Below are positions 23,264 through 31,196 of a stretch of DNA of 64,000 nt, in pieces; the first letter of the stretch is position 1, and each line of letters starts with the position of its first letter. The DNA is from JBJMHZ01 sp045807125 (lineage in GTDB: Bacteria; Actinomycetota; Actinomycetes; JAWWOL01). Under the pieces are notes generated by a model. That model was given only the letters and a program-made list of their open reading frames with translations. It ran no database searches and was not told the origin of the DNA. Position numbers and translations under genes: made by a program. The stretch lies in assembly GCA_045807125.1 (NCBI GenBank), contig JBJMHZ010000009.1:62001-126000 (forward strand). Reading direction: 5' to 3'.

Positions 23264-24805
23264 ATGACCGCGCTGCGCCCCGTCCTCGACGCCCTGCCCG
23301 GCGCCGACGTGCTGGTCGTCGGGGACGCCCTGCTCGACGAGTTCCTCGACGGGGAGGGGACGGGCCTGTGCCGCGAGGCACCGGTGCCGGTCGTGACCGT
23401 GGACGGACGGCGGTCGGTGCCCGGCGGTGCCGGCAACGTCGCGGCCAACGTCGCCGCGCTGGGCGGCCGGGTCAGCTTCCTCTCCGTCGTCGGCGACGAC
23501 CGCGCCGGGCGGACGCTCGGCACCGCGCTGCGCGATGCGGGCGTCGACGTGGGCGACGTGCTGGTGGAGCCCGGCCGCGCGACCGTGGCGAAGCGGCGGG
23601 TGCTGGCCCACGGTCAGCTGCTGGTGCGCTTCGACGAGGGCCGGCCGGTGCCGCTGCGCCCCGCGACCGAGCGGCGGGTGCTCGACCTGCTCGCCGAGCG
23701 GTTCGGCGCGGCCGACGTCGTGATCGTGTCGGACTACGGGTACGGGCTGCTCACCGACGAGGTCGTCCGCACGCTGGGCGCGTGGCAGCGGGCCGCGCCC
23801 CGGCTGCTCGTCGTCGATGCCCGGCAGGTGGCGCGCTACCGCGACCTGGCGGCCACGGCCGTCACGCCCAACTACGACGAGATCAGGCAGCTGCTGGCCG
23901 GCGCACCGCCGGCCGGCCCCGAGCGCGCGGCCGCCGTGAGCGCGCAGGCCGACCGGCTGCACGACGCGACCGGCGCGCGGATCGTCGCCGTGACGCTGGA
24001 CCGCGACGGCTCGGTGGTGTGCGAGCGCGGCCGGCCGCCGTACCGCACCTGGGCCAGGCCGGTGCCGCACAGCCGGGCATGCGGAGCCGGTGACTCGTTC
24101 ACCAGCGCGCTCGCCCTCGCGCTGCGCGCGGCCGGCGACGCGACCGTCGCGGCCGAGCTCGCGCAGGCGGCCGCGGCGGTGGTGACCGCCCGCGACGGCA
24201 CGTCCGTCTGCTCGCTGGACGACCTGCGCGCCCATCTCGCGGAGACGACGACCCGCCTCGAGCCGCTCGACCGGCTCGTCGAGCAGGTCGTGCACCACCG
24301 GCGTCAGGGCCGGCGGATCGTCTTCACCAACGGCTGCTTCGACGTGCTGCACCGCGGTCATGTCGACCTGCTCAACCGCGCCAAGGCGCTCGGCGACGTG
24401 CTCGTCGTCGGCCTCAACAGCGACGAGAGCATGCGCCGCAGGGGCGGCCCTGGCCGTCCGATCAACTCGCTCGACGACCGCGCGAGCGTGCTCGCGGCGC
24501 TGAGCGCCATCGACCATCTCGTGGCGTTCGACGAGACGACGGCGACCGAGCTGGTCACCCGGCTGCGCCCCGACGTCTACGTCAAGGGCGGCGACTACAC
24601 CGCGGACATGCTGCCGGAGGCGCCGCAGGTGGAGGCTCACGGCGGCACCGTGCACATCCTGCCGTACGTCGAGGACCGCGAGACCGTGGCGCTGATCGAG
24701 CGGATCCGGCGCACGGGGCAGGACGAGCCGCGCCCCGGCGAGCCGGCGCCGGCCGTGGAGGTGGCCGTGGACGCGGCGCTGGAGGCGGCGTGCGAGGACG
24801 CCTGA
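23264..24805 (+). CDS. hldE: Bifunctional D-glycero-beta-D-manno-heptose-7-phosphate kinase / heptose-1-phosphate adenylyltransferase
   Basis: 513 residues from the ATG at 23264, with ggaggagg upstream. The N-terminal ribokinase-type domain has VPGGAGNVAANVAALGGRVS and the catalytic ACGAGDSFTSALALALRAAG. The C-terminal nucleotidyltransferase (from about residue 345) has the signature FTNGCFDVLHRGHVDLLNRA with the H-x-G-H site, and VYVKGGDYTADMLPEA. It makes ADP-heptose from heptose-7-phosphate, the donor for GT9 enzymes encoded nearby. GmhA/GmhB/HldD are not in the window. Confidence 0.93.
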   Translation: MTALRPVLDALPGADVLVVGDALLDEFLDGEGTGLCREAPVPVVTVDGRRSVPGGAGNVAANVAALGGRVSFLSVVGDDRAGRTLGTALRDAGVDVGDVLVEPGRATVAKRRVLAHGQLLVRFDEGRPVPLRPATERRVLDLLAERFGAADVVIVSDYGYGLLTDEVVRTLGAWQRAAPRLLVVDARQVARYRDLAATAVTPNYDEIRQLLAGAPPAGPERAAAVSAQADRLHDATGARIVAVTLDRDGSVVCERGRPPYRTWARPVPHSRACGAGDSFTSALALALRAAGDATVAAELAQAAAAVVTARDGTSVCSLDDLRAHLAETTTRLEPLDRLVEQVVHHRRQGRRIVFTNGCFDVLHRGHVDLLNRAKALGDVLVVGLNSDESMRRRGGPGRPINSLDDRASVLAALSAIDHLVAFDETTATELVTRLRPDVYVKGGDYTADMLPEAPQVEAHGGTVHILPYVEDRETVALIERIRRTGQDEPRPGEPAPAVEVAVDAALEAACEDA

Positions 24806-24828
24806 GCCGACCGGCCGGGACGCTGCGC

Positions 24829-26088
24829 TCAGGCGATCCGCACGGCCAGCAGCGCGACGTCGTCGTCCGAGCCCTCCGCGTCCAGCGCGGCCACCACCGC
24901 GTCGCAGAGGTCGTCGAGCGGCGCATCGCCCGGGTGGGCGGCGACCGTCGCGGCGAGCTGGTCCAGCCCCTCGTCCAGCGCGCGGCGCCGGCCCTCGACG
25001 AGGCCGTCGGTGTAGAGCAGCACGACGGCGCCGCGCTCCAGGTCGACCGCCGCCTCCGGGCGCCGGTACGGCTCCGCGACCGGGGCGCCGATCAGCGGCG
25101 ACTGCGCGCGCTCGATGAGCTCCACCATCCCGTCGCGGCGGCGCACCAACGGAGGCAGGTGGCCGGCGTTGGACAGCACCAGCATGCCGCCCTGGCCGTC
25201 GAGGATCAGCCGGCCGTACAGCGCGGTGGCGAGCTGCGCCATCTCGAGCCCCTGCACGAGCCGGTCCATGCGGTCGAGCACGAGGGACGGGCTGATGCCC
25301 TCGTAGGCGTACGAGCGCAGCACGCTGCGCAGCTGGCCCATCGCGGCGGCGGCGGCCATGTCGTGGCCCATGACGTCGCCCACGGCGAGGCCGACGGCAC
25401 CGTCCGGCAGGGCGAACACGTCGTACCAGTCACCGCCGACCGAGGCGCTCGCCGACGGCGACAGGTACCTGGCGGCCACGTCCACGCCCGGCAGCGAGCT
25501 GACGGCCGGCAGCAGGGCGCGCTGGAGGGCGGCGGCGATCTCGTGCTCGCGCGCCCTCGCCACCCGCTCGTCCTGGTAGCGGCGCAGGTAGTCGAGCGCC
25601 CGGGCCGCGTGCCTGGCGAGCACCTGCGCCGTGGCCGTCCCGTCGGCGCCGAACGCGGCCGGCGCGCCGGCGTACAGGTTCAGCCCGCCGAGCGCCTGGC
25701 CGCCGATGACGAGCGGCACCGAGAGCGAGGAGCCGATGCCGACCCGCACCGCCTCGCCGGCGACCTCGGGCCACCGGCCCTCGGTGCCGTAATCGCTCAC
25801 CCGCACCGCAACGGCGGAGCGGATCGCATCGAGGCACGGCCCGGCGTTGCACGCGTACTGGGCCCCGTCGACCCGGCGGACGCGATCGTTCGTCGCCGCG
25901 GCGGTGCTGGCCAGGCCGTCGTGCAGCAGCGTGAGGCTCGCCGCCTCGCAGCCGGCCACCGCTCTCGTGGCGAGCCGCACCACGTCGGCGAGCGCGCGCT
26001 GGGTCTCGCGGCCAGGACTGGCGGCCCCCGAGGCCGGGTGGGCGGACACGCTCAGGGAGTCGCCGCTGGAGGAGCACATCGAGCGCAT
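24829..26088 (-). CDS. GAF domain-containing SpoIIE-type PP2C phosphatase
   Basis: 419 residues. A GAF domain (about residues 30-180, ending LGGLNLYAG and a helical linker) is followed by a SpoIIE/RsbU-type PP2C phosphatase. Metal-site motifs are VGGDWYDVFALPDG, LAVGDVMGHDMAAAAAMGQL and the terminal SDDDVALLAVRI. Such enzymes dephosphorylate anti-anti-sigma factors in partner-switching; the RsbW-SigF pair at 49 kb is a possible downstream module, though not linked here. Confidence 0.9.
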   Translation of the reverse strand: MRSMCSSSGDSLSVSAHPASGAASPGRETQRALADVVRLATRAVAGCEAASLTLLHDGLASTAAATNDRVRRVDGAQYACNAGPCLDAIRSAVAVRVSDYGTEGRWPEVAGEAVRVGIGSSLSVPLVIGGQALGGLNLYAGAPAAFGADGTATAQVLARHAARALDYLRRYQDERVARAREHEIAAALQRALLPAVSSLPGVDVAARYLSPSASASVGGDWYDVFALPDGAVGLAVGDVMGHDMAAAAAMGQLRSVLRSYAYEGISPSLVLDRMDRLVQGLEMAQLATALYGRLILDGQGGMLVLSNAGHLPPLVRRRDGMVELIERAQSPLIGAPVAEPYRRPEAAVDLERGAVVLLYTDGLVEGRRRALDEGLDQLAATVAAHPGDAPLDDLCDAVVAALDAEGSDDDVALLAVRIA

Positions 26089-26285
26089 GACGGGGCTCCG
26101 GGTCGGTCGCGGGCCCGGCTGCAGCTATCCGGGCCCGAAGGCTGGAAGCGCTGCTGGCTCAGCGACGACACCGAGTCTAGCCCGCGGCAGCAGGCAGTTG
26201 CATGCCGAAACCGGATGATGCGGGCGCGACCGGGCACATGGCATGGCGACGTGCCGAAAGCGCGCTGGACGGGTAAACGGCGATC

Positions 26286-26807
26286 ATGAGCATGGCATCG
26301 AGGCAATCCACCCTTGCCAACGTCGCGGGCCCGCACCGCAGGCGCGGGCACCCGCTGCGCATGGCCGGGCTCGGCCTCGTCGCGCTGGCAGTGGCCGCCG
26401 GCGCGGTGGGGCTGCTCGGCCCGCGCACGGCCACCGCATCGGCGAGCGGCGGCGGCTACGACCTCACGGTGCACTACCCCTGGATGGCGCGCGCCGGGCT
26501 CGACGTCCCGTGGAGCGCGACGGTCCACCATGCCGGCGGGTTCAGCAAGCCGATCACGATCGGCATCTCCGCGAGCTACTTCGACATCTTCGAGACGCAG
26601 GGCATGCATCCGCAGCCGAGCCAGGAGACGGCGACCCCCACGACCGTCTACCTCCAGTTCGACCCGCCGCCGGGCGACACGTTCAAGGTGTCGTACGACG
26701 CCTACATCCAGCCGGCCAGCCAGATCGGCCGGCATGCGACCGTGAGCGTCTCGGTGCAGCGGACCGAGCTGGTTCACGTCCGCTACGCGACCTGGCTGGT
26801 GCCCTGA
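26286..26807 (+). CDS. Membrane-anchored or exported hypothetical protein
   Basis: 173 residues. A basic N-terminus is followed by one hydrophobic helix (AGLGLVALAVAAGAVGLLG, residues about 27-46), then a beta-rich extracytoplasmic domain beginning YDLTVHYPWMARAGLDVPWS. The stop TGA shares one base with the start of the DUF421 gene, so the two are coupled. The family is not recognised; the context suggests a partner of the DUF421 membrane protein. Confidence 0.75.
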   Translation: MSMASRQSTLANVAGPHRRRGHPLRMAGLGLVALAVAAGAVGLLGPRTATASASGGGYDLTVHYPWMARAGLDVPWSATVHHAGGFSKPITIGISASYFDIFETQGMHPQPSQETATPTTVYLQFDPPPGDTFKVSYDAYIQPASQIGRHATVSVSVQRTELVHVRYATWLVP

Positions 26808-27289
26808 TGGAAATCGTCTACCGCGCGGTCTTCGTCTTCTTCTTCCTCTGGGCGATCACCCGGCTCGTCGGCAAGTCCAACCTGGGCGAGCTCAGCACCT
26901 TCCAGCTCGTGCTGTTCGTGACGATGGGCGATCTGGTGCAGCAGGGCGTCACGCAGCAGGACTACTCGGTGACCGCGGCCGTCCTGGCCGTCGGGACCTT
27001 CACCGTGCTCACGGTGGCGCTGTCGTACGCGAACTGGCGCTGGCCGCGCACCCGCGGCGTCATCCATGGGGTGCCGCTCGTGCTCGTGCGCGAGGGCGAG
27101 CCGATGATGGAGACGATGCGGCTCGAGCGGGTCAGCCTCGACGACCTGTACGGCGCCGCCCGCGAGCAGGGCATCGAGCGGCTCGGCGACATCGCGGTGG
27201 CGGTGCTCGAGCCGGACGGCAAGATCTCCTTCTTCACCAGAGGTCCCCAGGACAGCAGCGGGTCGCCGGACAAGCCGCAGGCCGCCTGA
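26807..27289 (+). CDS. DUF421 (YetF-like) membrane protein
   Basis: 160 residues. Three N-terminal membrane spans (VYRAVFVFFFLWAITRLVGK with the conserved R-x-x-G-K, then QLVLFVTMGDLVQQGV) precede a soluble YetF/DUF421 domain (GVPLVLVREGEPMMETMRLE, then RVSLDDLYGAAREQGIERLG). The C-terminus is polar. Related YetF proteins influence spore or membrane properties in Bacillus; the function here is unknown. The start overlaps the upstream stop by one base. Confidence 0.88.
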   Translation: MEIVYRAVFVFFFLWAITRLVGKSNLGELSTFQLVLFVTMGDLVQQGVTQQDYSVTAAVLAVGTFTVLTVALSYANWRWPRTRGVIHGVPLVLVREGEPMMETMRLERVSLDDLYGAAREQGIERLGDIAVAVLEPDGKISFFTRGPQDSSGSPDKPQAA

Positions 27290-27321
27290 GCGCCGGCTCG
27301 CGCCCGCTCGCCCCGGGCGGC

Positions 27322-28413
27322 TCACTCCCGGACGGCGGACCGGTCGATGTCGGCGATGCGCGGCCGGCCGGCGAGCGCCATCGCCTCCTCCAGCTCGGTG
27401 CAGAGCAGCCGCAGGACGGCGGTGACGCCCTCGGCGCCCGCGCAGGCGAGGCCCCACAGCACCGGCCGGCCGACGAGGACCGCGCGGGCGCCGAGGGCGA
27501 GCGCCTTCAGCACGTCGGTGCCACGCCGCACGCCGCCGTCGACGAGCACCGGGAGGTCCGGCGCAGCCGCGACCACCTCCGGCAGCGCGTCGAGGCTCGC
27601 CACCGCACCGTCGAGCTGGCGACCGCCGTGGTTCGACACGACGATGCCGTCGACGCCGGCCTCGACCGCGAGGCTGGCGTCCTCGGCGGTCAGCACGCCC
27701 TTCAGCAGCAGCGGCAGCCCGCTCCGCTCGCGCAGCCAGGACAGGTCGCGCCAGGTGATGCTGGCGTCGAACTGGTCGCGCGAGTGCTGCTGCAGCGCCG
27801 ACGAGCCGGGGCGGCGGCGGTGCGCGGTCGCCATCACCGACGCGTCGAGGTTCACCGCGTCGACGCCGTCGGGCAGGGTGAAGCCGTTGCGCAGGTCGCG
27901 CAGGCGGCGCGCCACCCGCGGGGTGTCGACGGTGAGCACGAGCGCCCGGTAGCCGGCGTCCTCCGCCCGCCGGATCACCTGCGCCACCGCGTCGCGCCGG
28001 CGCAGCCAGTACAGCTGGAGCCACAACGGGCTCGTCGCCGCAGCGGCGACGTCCTCCAGCGCCCGGCTGGCGAGCATCGCCACCACCATCGGTACGCCTG
28101 CCGCGCCCGCGCCAGCTGCCGTCGCCACCTCGCCGTCGGGGTGCGCGAGCCGGTGAAAGGCCATCGGAGCCACGACGAGCGGAGCCGCGGACGAGGCACC
28201 GAAGAGCGACGCCGTCAGGTCGCAGCTCGACACGTCGACCAGCACGCGGGGCCGGAGGGCGACCCGGTCGAAGGCGGCCCGGTTGGCCGCGAGCGTGAGC
28301 TCGGCGCCGCTGCCGCCGTGCAGGTAGTCCCACACGTCGGCCGGCAGCCGCTCGCGGGCCGCGGCCGCCAGCTCGTCCAGCTGCAGCGGCCCCGGGCCGG
28401 TGCCGCCGGTCAG
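27322..28413 (-). CDS. FMN-dependent alpha-hydroxy-acid oxidising enzyme, apparently CTG-started
   Basis: 363 residues if translation starts at the CTG 28411-28413. No ATG, GTG or TTG is placed sensibly. The CTG overlaps the upstream stop as CTGA, and ggggagag precedes it. Family features: ARERLPADVWDYLHGGSGAE at the N-terminus, APMAFHRLAHPDGE, LQLYWLRRRD, LLKGVLTAEDA (Lys), and the catalytic SNHGGRQLDG (His, Arg), with VDGGVRRGTDVLKALALGAR binding the phosphate. The substrate is likely lactate, mandelate or another 2-hydroxyacid; not determinable. Confidence 0.88.
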   Translation of the reverse strand: MTGGTGPGPLQLDELAAAARERLPADVWDYLHGGSGAELTLAANRAAFDRVALRPRVLVDVSSCDLTASLFGASSAAPLVVAPMAFHRLAHPDGEVATAAGAGAAGVPMVVAMLASRALEDVAAAATSPLWLQLYWLRRRDAVAQVIRRAEDAGYRALVLTVDTPRVARRLRDLRNGFTLPDGVDAVNLDASVMATAHRRRPGSSALQQHSRDQFDASITWRDLSWLRERSGLPLLLKGVLTAEDASLAVEAGVDGIVVSNHGGRQLDGAVASLDALPEVVAAAPDLPVLVDGGVRRGTDVLKALALGARAVLVGRPVLWGLACAGAEGVTAVLRLLCTELEEAMALAGRPRIADIDRSAVRE

Positions 28414-28649
28414 CTCTCCCCACCGGCCGGCGGCGGGAGCGGCGCGTCGTCGGCGACGGCGGCCTGCGCGGCCGGCCCGTCCTCGACCGCCTGACCGGGC
28501 GGGTGCGGGCCGGGGCGGCGCAGCTCCTCCAGGACGGCAAGGTCCTCCGGGCTCAGGTCGTCGACCGGGTGCACCCCTGGCACTCCGGCGTCCGACCCGG
28601 TGTCCATCGCGCTCTCCAGCTCGCCGTCGCGGCGCTCGTCGCTGTCCAC
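28410..28649 (-). CDS. Small acidic hypothetical protein
   Basis: 79 residues from a GTG with gaggag upstream. Acidic and Pro-rich; no membrane segment; a short helix DDLSPEDLAVLEELRRPG may be a contact motif. The stop overlaps the start of the FMN oxidase (CTGA), implying coupled translation. The family is not recognised. Confidence 0.6.
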   Translation of the reverse strand: MDSDERRDGELESAMDTGSDAGVPGVHPVDDLSPEDLAVLEELRRPGPHPPGQAVEDGPAAQAAVADDAPLPPPAGGES

Positions 28650-28736
28650 GGCACTCCTCGTCGTCGGGCCTCGGCCGGCCTCTGCTGGCTCCTGCCGGCC
28701 CCTGCCTATCCGCGAGATGCCCAGCCCGCGGGCGGG

Positions 28737-29447
28737 CTACCCACCCGCCAGCCAGGTGGCCGCCAGCTCGACGACCTCGCCGGGCACCACGTGGCCGCCC
28801 TCGAACTCGACGTAGCGCACGTCGTAGCCGGCGTCGCGCAGCGCCGGCACGAGCCGCCGGCTGCACCGCTCGATCGGCAGCACCCCGTCGGCCGTGCCGT
28901 GGGAGACGAAGAACCGCGGCCGCCCGTTGCGGGCCAGCGGCGCGGCGTAGCCGGGCGAGAGCGCGACGACGGCGTCGAAGACGTCACCGTTGGCGATGCC
29001 GAGGGAGAGCGCGTACGACGCCCCGTCGGAGAACCCGCCGATCGCGAGGCTCGTCACGGCGTGCTCGGCGGTCACCTGCCCGAGCAGCCGGTCGATGCGG
29101 GCGACGTCGGGCCCGTACCCGCCCACGAGCGCGTCCCACGTCGGCCCGACCGCCTGCGGGGCCGCCAGCAGCAGGTCGCCCGCGTCGGCAACCGGCAGCA
29201 TCAGGTCCAGCGCGCGCCGCGCCGAGCCGCCGGCCCCGTGCAGCAGCAGCACGAGGCGCAGCCCGATCGGGCCGGCCGGCCCGGCCGGGACGCGGACGAG
29301 GGCTGGCGGCCCGCCGTCGCCGAGGTCCACCGCGCGCAGGCCGCGCTCGGGGCTCGCCGCGCCGCTGCCTGCCTGCCGCGGCCGGCGGAACGAGAGGCGC
29401 CCGGCGCGGACGCCGTCCGGTCGCGGGTCCCGGCTCATGGCGGTCAT
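28737..29447 (-). CDS. Phospholipase/carboxylesterase-like alpha/beta hydrolase
   Basis: 236 residues from the ATG at 29447 with ggaggtgg upstream; a second ATG lies three codons in. Core: PIGLRLVLLLHGAGGSARRA (oxyanion hole), nucleophile GGFSDGASYALSLGIANG, FVSHGTADGVLPIERCSRRL (acid) and EFEGGHVVPGEVVELA (His). This matches the YpfH/carboxylesterase group that cleaves small esters. Same strand as the dioxygenase gene upstream (53-base gap). Confidence 0.85.
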   Translation of the reverse strand: MTAMSRDPRPDGVRAGRLSFRRPRQAGSGAASPERGLRAVDLGDGGPPALVRVPAGPAGPIGLRLVLLLHGAGGSARRALDLMLPVADAGDLLLAAPQAVGPTWDALVGGYGPDVARIDRLLGQVTAEHAVTSLAIGGFSDGASYALSLGIANGDVFDAVVALSPGYAAPLARNGRPRFFVSHGTADGVLPIERCSRRLVPALRDAGYDVRYVEFEGGHVVPGEVVELAATWLAGG

Positions 29448-29499
29448 GCGGCGCACCACCTCCGTGTCGAGGATGCCAGCCGGAGCCGGCGTCCCGGGG

Positions 29500-30279
29500 T
29501 CAGCGGACCGGCCGCCGGCCGTGCAGCACGGCGAAGTTGTCGGCGACGACGATGTCCCCGTCGCGCCACTCGTGCAGGTAGCAGACGTCGGGCGCGTAGA
29601 GCTCCTCGCGCAGCTCGCCGACGAGCCGCTCCTGCTCCTCCTCGTCGGCGTCCTCGACGTCGAGGTAGAGCGGGCTCGAGCAGTCCTCGGGCGAGAGCGG
29701 CTCGGCGTACCTGATGCGGGTCGCGCCGGTCGTGGGGTGCGCCGACACCAGCGCATGCACGATGCCGCCGCAGGGAGCGTCCGTCGCCGTCCGGTAGCCG
29801 ATCGAGAGCCGCCGCCACCGCTCGAGGTGCGCGTCGCCGAGCTTGGCGCACACCCGGGTGGTGTCGCAGATCACCGTCTGGCCGCCCGACCCGGTCGGCA
29901 GCGCCTGCCCGCGATGGAAGACGACGTAGTGCGGCTCGACGGGCGCGAGGGCGCCGTCCCAGTGGCACGGGACCGCGCCGCACGCGAGGAACCGGTCCGC
30001 CGCGTGGTCGTGCACGGCGGCGTCGACCGTCCCCGGGTCGCCGGCCGGGCGGTCGCCCCACGCCCGGCAGAGGGCGAGGAGCTCCTCGCCGGTCATGGGC
30101 GCGAAGCCGCGCAGCACGAGCACGCGCACGTCGTCGACCCACCGCGCCAGCCGCTGCGTGCCGAGCGATGACACCTCGACGCTCTCGGCGACCGGCCGGA
30201 CCAGCAGCCCGAACGGAACGATGGGGCGGTAGACCAGGTTGGGCAGCCCGGTGGCCGTGACCGCAGGCGTCGCCAGCAC
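29500..30279 (-). CDS. TauD/TfdA-family Fe(II)/2-oxoglutarate dioxygenase
   Basis: 259 residues from a GTG at 30279 with a G-rich site upstream; the longer frame is low-complexity. The facial triad is suggested by VPCHWDGALAPVEPHYVVFH (H-x-D) and the distal His in DIVVADNFAVLHGRRPV with its Arg pair. GGQTVICDTTRV is the usual TauD stretch between them. The C-terminus ends at the Arg region, so the protein is slightly short. The substrate is unknown; neighbours are an esterase and a 2-hydroxyacid oxidase. Confidence 0.85.
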   Translation of the reverse strand: MLATPAVTATGLPNLVYRPIVPFGLLVRPVAESVEVSSLGTQRLARWVDDVRVLVLRGFAPMTGEELLALCRAWGDRPAGDPGTVDAAVHDHAADRFLACGAVPCHWDGALAPVEPHYVVFHRGQALPTGSGGQTVICDTTRVCAKLGDAHLERWRRLSIGYRTATDAPCGGIVHALVSAHPTTGATRIRYAEPLSPEDCSSPLYLDVEDADEEEQERLVGELREELYAPDVCYLHEWRDGDIVVADNFAVLHGRRPVR

Positions 30280-30448
30280 GTCGGCCCCCCGTCCGCGGCT
30301 CGCCGATGACCGGGCACGGCACCCCCCACCGCGCCGGTGGATCTCATCGGAAGCAGCATCATGCAACGAGGCACGAAGGTCGGCAAGACGACCGGTGGAC
30401 GACGTGCGGCATGCTGCTCCGGCCCACCCCGACCGCCAGGAGGACCCC

Positions 30449-30871
30449 GTGGCCCGTGACGCGACGTGGCGGTGCGAGGTGGTCGACGGCGCCGGGCTCG
30501 ACGTCGAGGAGGTACGGGAGCTGTACCGCGCGTCGGGCCTCGCCGCCCGGCGCCCCGTGGAGGACGGCGAGCGGTTCGCGGCGATGCTGCGCGGCGCCAA
30601 CCTGGTCGTGACCGCGCGCATCGGCGGGCGGCTCGTCGGCATTGCGCGCAGCGTCACCGACGGCGCGTACGCGACGTACCTCTCCGACCTCGCGGTCGAC
30701 CGCAGCGTGCAGCGGCAGGGCGTCGGGCGCGACCTGGTCGCGGCCACGCGCGCCGCGGCACCGCGGGCGACGATCGTGCTGCTCGCGGCGCCGGCCGCCG
30801 TCGGCTACTACCCGCGCATCGGCTTCGCCAGGCACGAGTCGGCGTGGGTGCTGGCCCCCGACGAGGACTGA
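30449..30871 (+). CDS. GNAT family N-acetyltransferase
   Basis: 140 residues from a GTG with aggagga five bases upstream. Core: LVVTARIGGRLVGIARSVTD, YLSDLAVDRSVQRQGVGRDL (acetyl-CoA loop) and APAAVGYYPRIGFARHESAW. The family of small acetyltransferases with a YYPRIGF C-terminus is common; substrate unknown. It is the last ordinary gene before the short peptide gene. Confidence 0.85.
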   Translation: MARDATWRCEVVDGAGLDVEEVRELYRASGLAARRPVEDGERFAAMLRGANLVVTARIGGRLVGIARSVTDGAYATYLSDLAVDRSVQRQGVGRDLVAATRAAAPRATIVLLAAPAAVGYYPRIGFARHESAWVLAPDED

Positions 30872-31021
30872 GGCCCTCGGACTTTCGCGTGGGCGCCCGG
30901 CGGCTCATGGGTGTCGCGGCGGGCGAGGCGATGGCAGGGTGATGGCGAGGGGCTCGCGCGGCGCCCGGCCACCGCGGGGAGGTCGCGCGCCGCGCCTCTC
31001 GGGGGAACGGGGGTGATACGC

Positions 31022-31102
31022 ATGAAGAAGATCACCGTGCGCAAGGCCGGTGCCATCCGCCTCACCAGCGCAGCCGCGCTGTACGGCAGCAACTGCATGT
31101 GA
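31022..31102 (+). CDS. 26-residue cationic peptide, possible RiPP-like precursor
   Basis: A short frame with ATG at 31022 and ggggg eight bases upstream (an in-frame GTG at 31013 would add three residues). The peptide starts MKKITVRK, then KAGAIRLTSAAALYGSNC and a final Met. A basic front, a small-residue middle and a C-terminal Leu-Tyr-Gly-Ser-Asn-Cys give it a leader/core look. A GC hairpin follows and then a TPR gene on the same strand, a layout seen for highly expressed precursors. No modifying enzyme is recognisable next to it. I infer a small functional peptide; its maturation is unknown. Confidence 0.55.
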   Translation: MKKITVRKAGAIRLTSAAALYGSNCM

Positions 31103-31126
31103 GCCGCTGTCGCTGAGGCATCCGCG

Positions 31127-31159
31127 GCCGGGCCGGTGGACCATCGTCGCCGGCCCGGC
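31127..31159 (+). terminator. Hairpin between the peptide gene and the TPR gene
   Basis: gccgggccgg and ccggcccggc (10-bp perfect arms) around a 13-base loop, starting 25 bases after the peptide stop and ending 38 bases before the TPR start. It could act as a partial terminator that lets the peptide be made in excess of the TPR protein. Confidence 0.55.
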
Positions 31160-31196
31160 TGCGTCGGTTACCTGCACCGGTTCTCGTGGAGGCACC

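Noticed and set aside
26196..26222. Tenth copy of the recurrent motif upstream of the gene at 26286
   Set aside because: Only the ccggatgatg half-site is present; the catcaccc half is missing, so it is likely chance.
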